A stretch of DNA of 64,000 bases from Dirofilaria immitis (taxonomy: Eukaryota; Nematoda; Chromadorea; Rhabditida; Onchocercidae): positions 3,036,001-3,100,000 of the forward strand of contig JAKNDB010000087.1 of the NCBI GenBank assembly GCA_024305405.1. The letters are read 5' to 3'. Shown piece after piece: positions 62,135-64,000 of this stretch. Positions within the stretch are counted from its first letter, which is position 1, and each line of letters begins with the position of its first letter. The translations under genes were made by a program, and so were the position numbers. A model generated the notes under the pieces. The model had not been told where the DNA came from. It saw only the letters and a list, made by a program, of their open reading frames with translations, and ran no database searches.

Positions 62135-64000
62135 GTTGGCTTTTCTATGATTATTTTTGAATTTATCTTTTCTAATTAAAAATATGGCTTGCATTTGTAA
62201 ATTAATTTTTATAAATTGTAGAATCTTTGATTGAATTAATCGAAGAATATTCGAAATTCCAATATTTTTCAGATTACATCCTCAGGATGTTTCCCATTAA
62301 CTCTTTCTATCGTAATTGTCTTTTTTTTCGTTAATTTCCAGCAGAATTTGTTTCAGTTTCCGTAAAATAAAGCTATTCAAAAAAGTTTTGTATTTTTATC
62401 CAATAAGAAAATTAAAACGTATAATTCTCGATGTCTTGGAATAATCAATTGTTAGTGATCTTTTAAATATATATTCGTGAAAAAATTTTTTGAAGTTCAT
62501 ACTATTTATCGTAATCTAAAACACTGATATTTCATCTTAGTAAATTAGTCATTGTAATTGATTGAATTACTTTTTGTTTTATTTAATAGAGCATATTTAT
62601 TGCTCATATCAATTGCGCATTTATAAAATCATAACTTTTTGGCAAATAGAACTTTATGATACTTCCTCAATTATTTTCTTTTCTTTTTTATGGGCCATTA
62701 TATTTTATCGATAATGTTTGGCATGAAGCTCTATTTCCTCAATTTTTTTTTATCTACTATTCTATTATAATGCTTTTTTTTAATTTAAGAAGTTAAGGAA
62801 CATATCGAAGTAGTTTATTAGAAAGAATTTAATTATTTAGGTAAAACTTTTTTCGCTTAGTTTTATTCTTTTAGTACGAAAAATTTTCTGCCGAAATTTC
62901 ATATTTTTGAAAATGGATTTGAAATTTTTAACGTCAAATTTATTTTACATCGTAATTTTAAAATAAAATAAACATCGAAATCATTTTCAACAAATCCTTT
63001 ACGAAAATTGATTGGAAAATTTCTTTTTTTTCTTGATAAGCCGATTTTTTGGATAATAAAATTTACAAATTGCTATATATATCTTATTGGGTTTACTTTT
63101 TTTCGAAATTATCTGTCGTAAAAATGGATCATATTATTATTTTTAAAGTATAGTATTGCCATTGAAAAGCAAATATATCAGTTACATTCATGCAATTTCC
63201 CAAATCTTCAAATGATATGATTTATAGGCTTATTTGATATTTATTAATTTAAGTTTCAAAAAAGTTTCCATCGGATTTGATCGTTCAGCTTTAAATTTTT
63301 GAAATAATTAAGCAAAAATATTTTGGAAACAGAAAGTTTAGCTACTGTATCTCTGCCATTTGCATAATACCGGATAGAAAATCAGATTATCAACATCAGG
63401 TCAAAGAATTAATCTGTTCGCAATTTGAAGTTTGTCCCCTTATTTGCTGACCAATAGCATAGATGTTTATAATATTCATTCAATCTATTACTACCATTAA
63501 TATACTTCAATTATATTTTTATCGATATATCGTAACGCTATTTATTTTTCTGTTATTTGATCCGTTTGTTAAGGCCGAGGTCAACAATTTCGGCCTTACT
63601 GTATATTAAGCAAACACCAAAATCTATACGAGAGAATTATGTATTACTGTAATCAAGGAAGCTAAAATGATTTTACCAAATAAATTTTGGGTTAAAAAAA
63701 TATCTTAGAAATAATAAAGATTTTCTGCTTTTAAAACATTATAAATTTTGAAGACATTAAATCTAAAAGCTTAATTTTTGATAAATTTATTTAGAAATAT
63801 TTCAGAATTATATTTAAAAACAGAAAATAGAGCATATTTTCAGATATTTCGATTAAATTGGAAAAAAGTATTGACCAATGGTTAAATTATCCGATATTTA
63901 ATTTAACTTTATTGATAATCAGAATGCTTTAACCATTTTATTTCATCATAAAAGAATTTAAACTTAATTTATAAATTTTCATTTTTCTCGAAAAATATTG
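62135..64000 (+). other. eva-1 intron 3 to the window edge
   Basis: After donor AG|GTTGGC at 62,134 I see no further lectin exon. The next expected sequence, the rest of the first SUEL domain, must lie beyond 64,000 or in a short exon I missed. One clean hairpin at 63,570-63,598 is listed separately. Confidence 0.45.
63570..63598. other. 9-bp GC-containing hairpin in eva-1 intron
   Basis: TAAGGCCGA (63,570-63,578) pairs perfectly with TCGGCCTTA (63,590-63,598) across an 11-nt loop. It stands out for its GGCC cores in AT-rich intron sequence. Function is unknown. Confidence 0.5.

Overview
The window looks like nuclear DNA of a nematode, most likely a filarial or other spirurid worm. The evidence is a very AT-rich background (roughly three quarters A+T by eye), small exons joined by introns with T-rich TTTTCAG/TTTTAG acceptors, ATGs lying a few bases after acceptor-like sites with no obvious exon before them (as expected for spliced-leader trans-splicing), and two clear animal genes. 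The species call is inference. No bacterial, phage, CRISPR or tRNA signal was found.

Layout, all on the plus strand. (1) 3,695-4,935: a small three-exon gene for a hydrophilic protein of about 112 residues that I do not recognise. (2) 10,816-21,490: a sixteen-exon DEAD-box RNA helicase of the DDX19/Dbp5 mRNA-export family, about 778 codons. Its N-terminal extension of about 300 residues is low-complexity and carries FGG motifs. (3) 52,901 to beyond the right edge: the first three exons of a secreted or membrane SUEL-lectin gene, probably eva-1, with a signal peptide and the first lectin domain. The remaining sequence, about 31 kb between genes 2 and 3 and about 6 kb between genes 1 and 2, has no gene I can defend. 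It holds microsatellites, a 21-bp minisatellite, inverted-repeat elements, hairpins, a few motif clusters, and one orphan open frame at 46,072-46,518 that is longer than expected in such DNA.

The genes show no sign of functional linkage. The helicase would act at the cytoplasmic face of the nuclear pore in mRNA export; EVA-1 is a neuronal guidance co-receptor.

Two observations stand out. First, genes 1 and 2 need four single-base corrections, all of the same kind: one base missing from a run of 4-5 A or G (4,262-4,266; 12,829-12,832; 17,035-17,039; 19,878-19,881). Each correction restores both frame and intron phase, which points to systematic homopolymer under-calling more than to pseudogenes. 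Second, helicase exon 7 (14,925-15,005) is a phase-symmetric 81-nt exon with an in-frame TAA. Skipping it restores the reading frame, so it may be a regulated poison exon.
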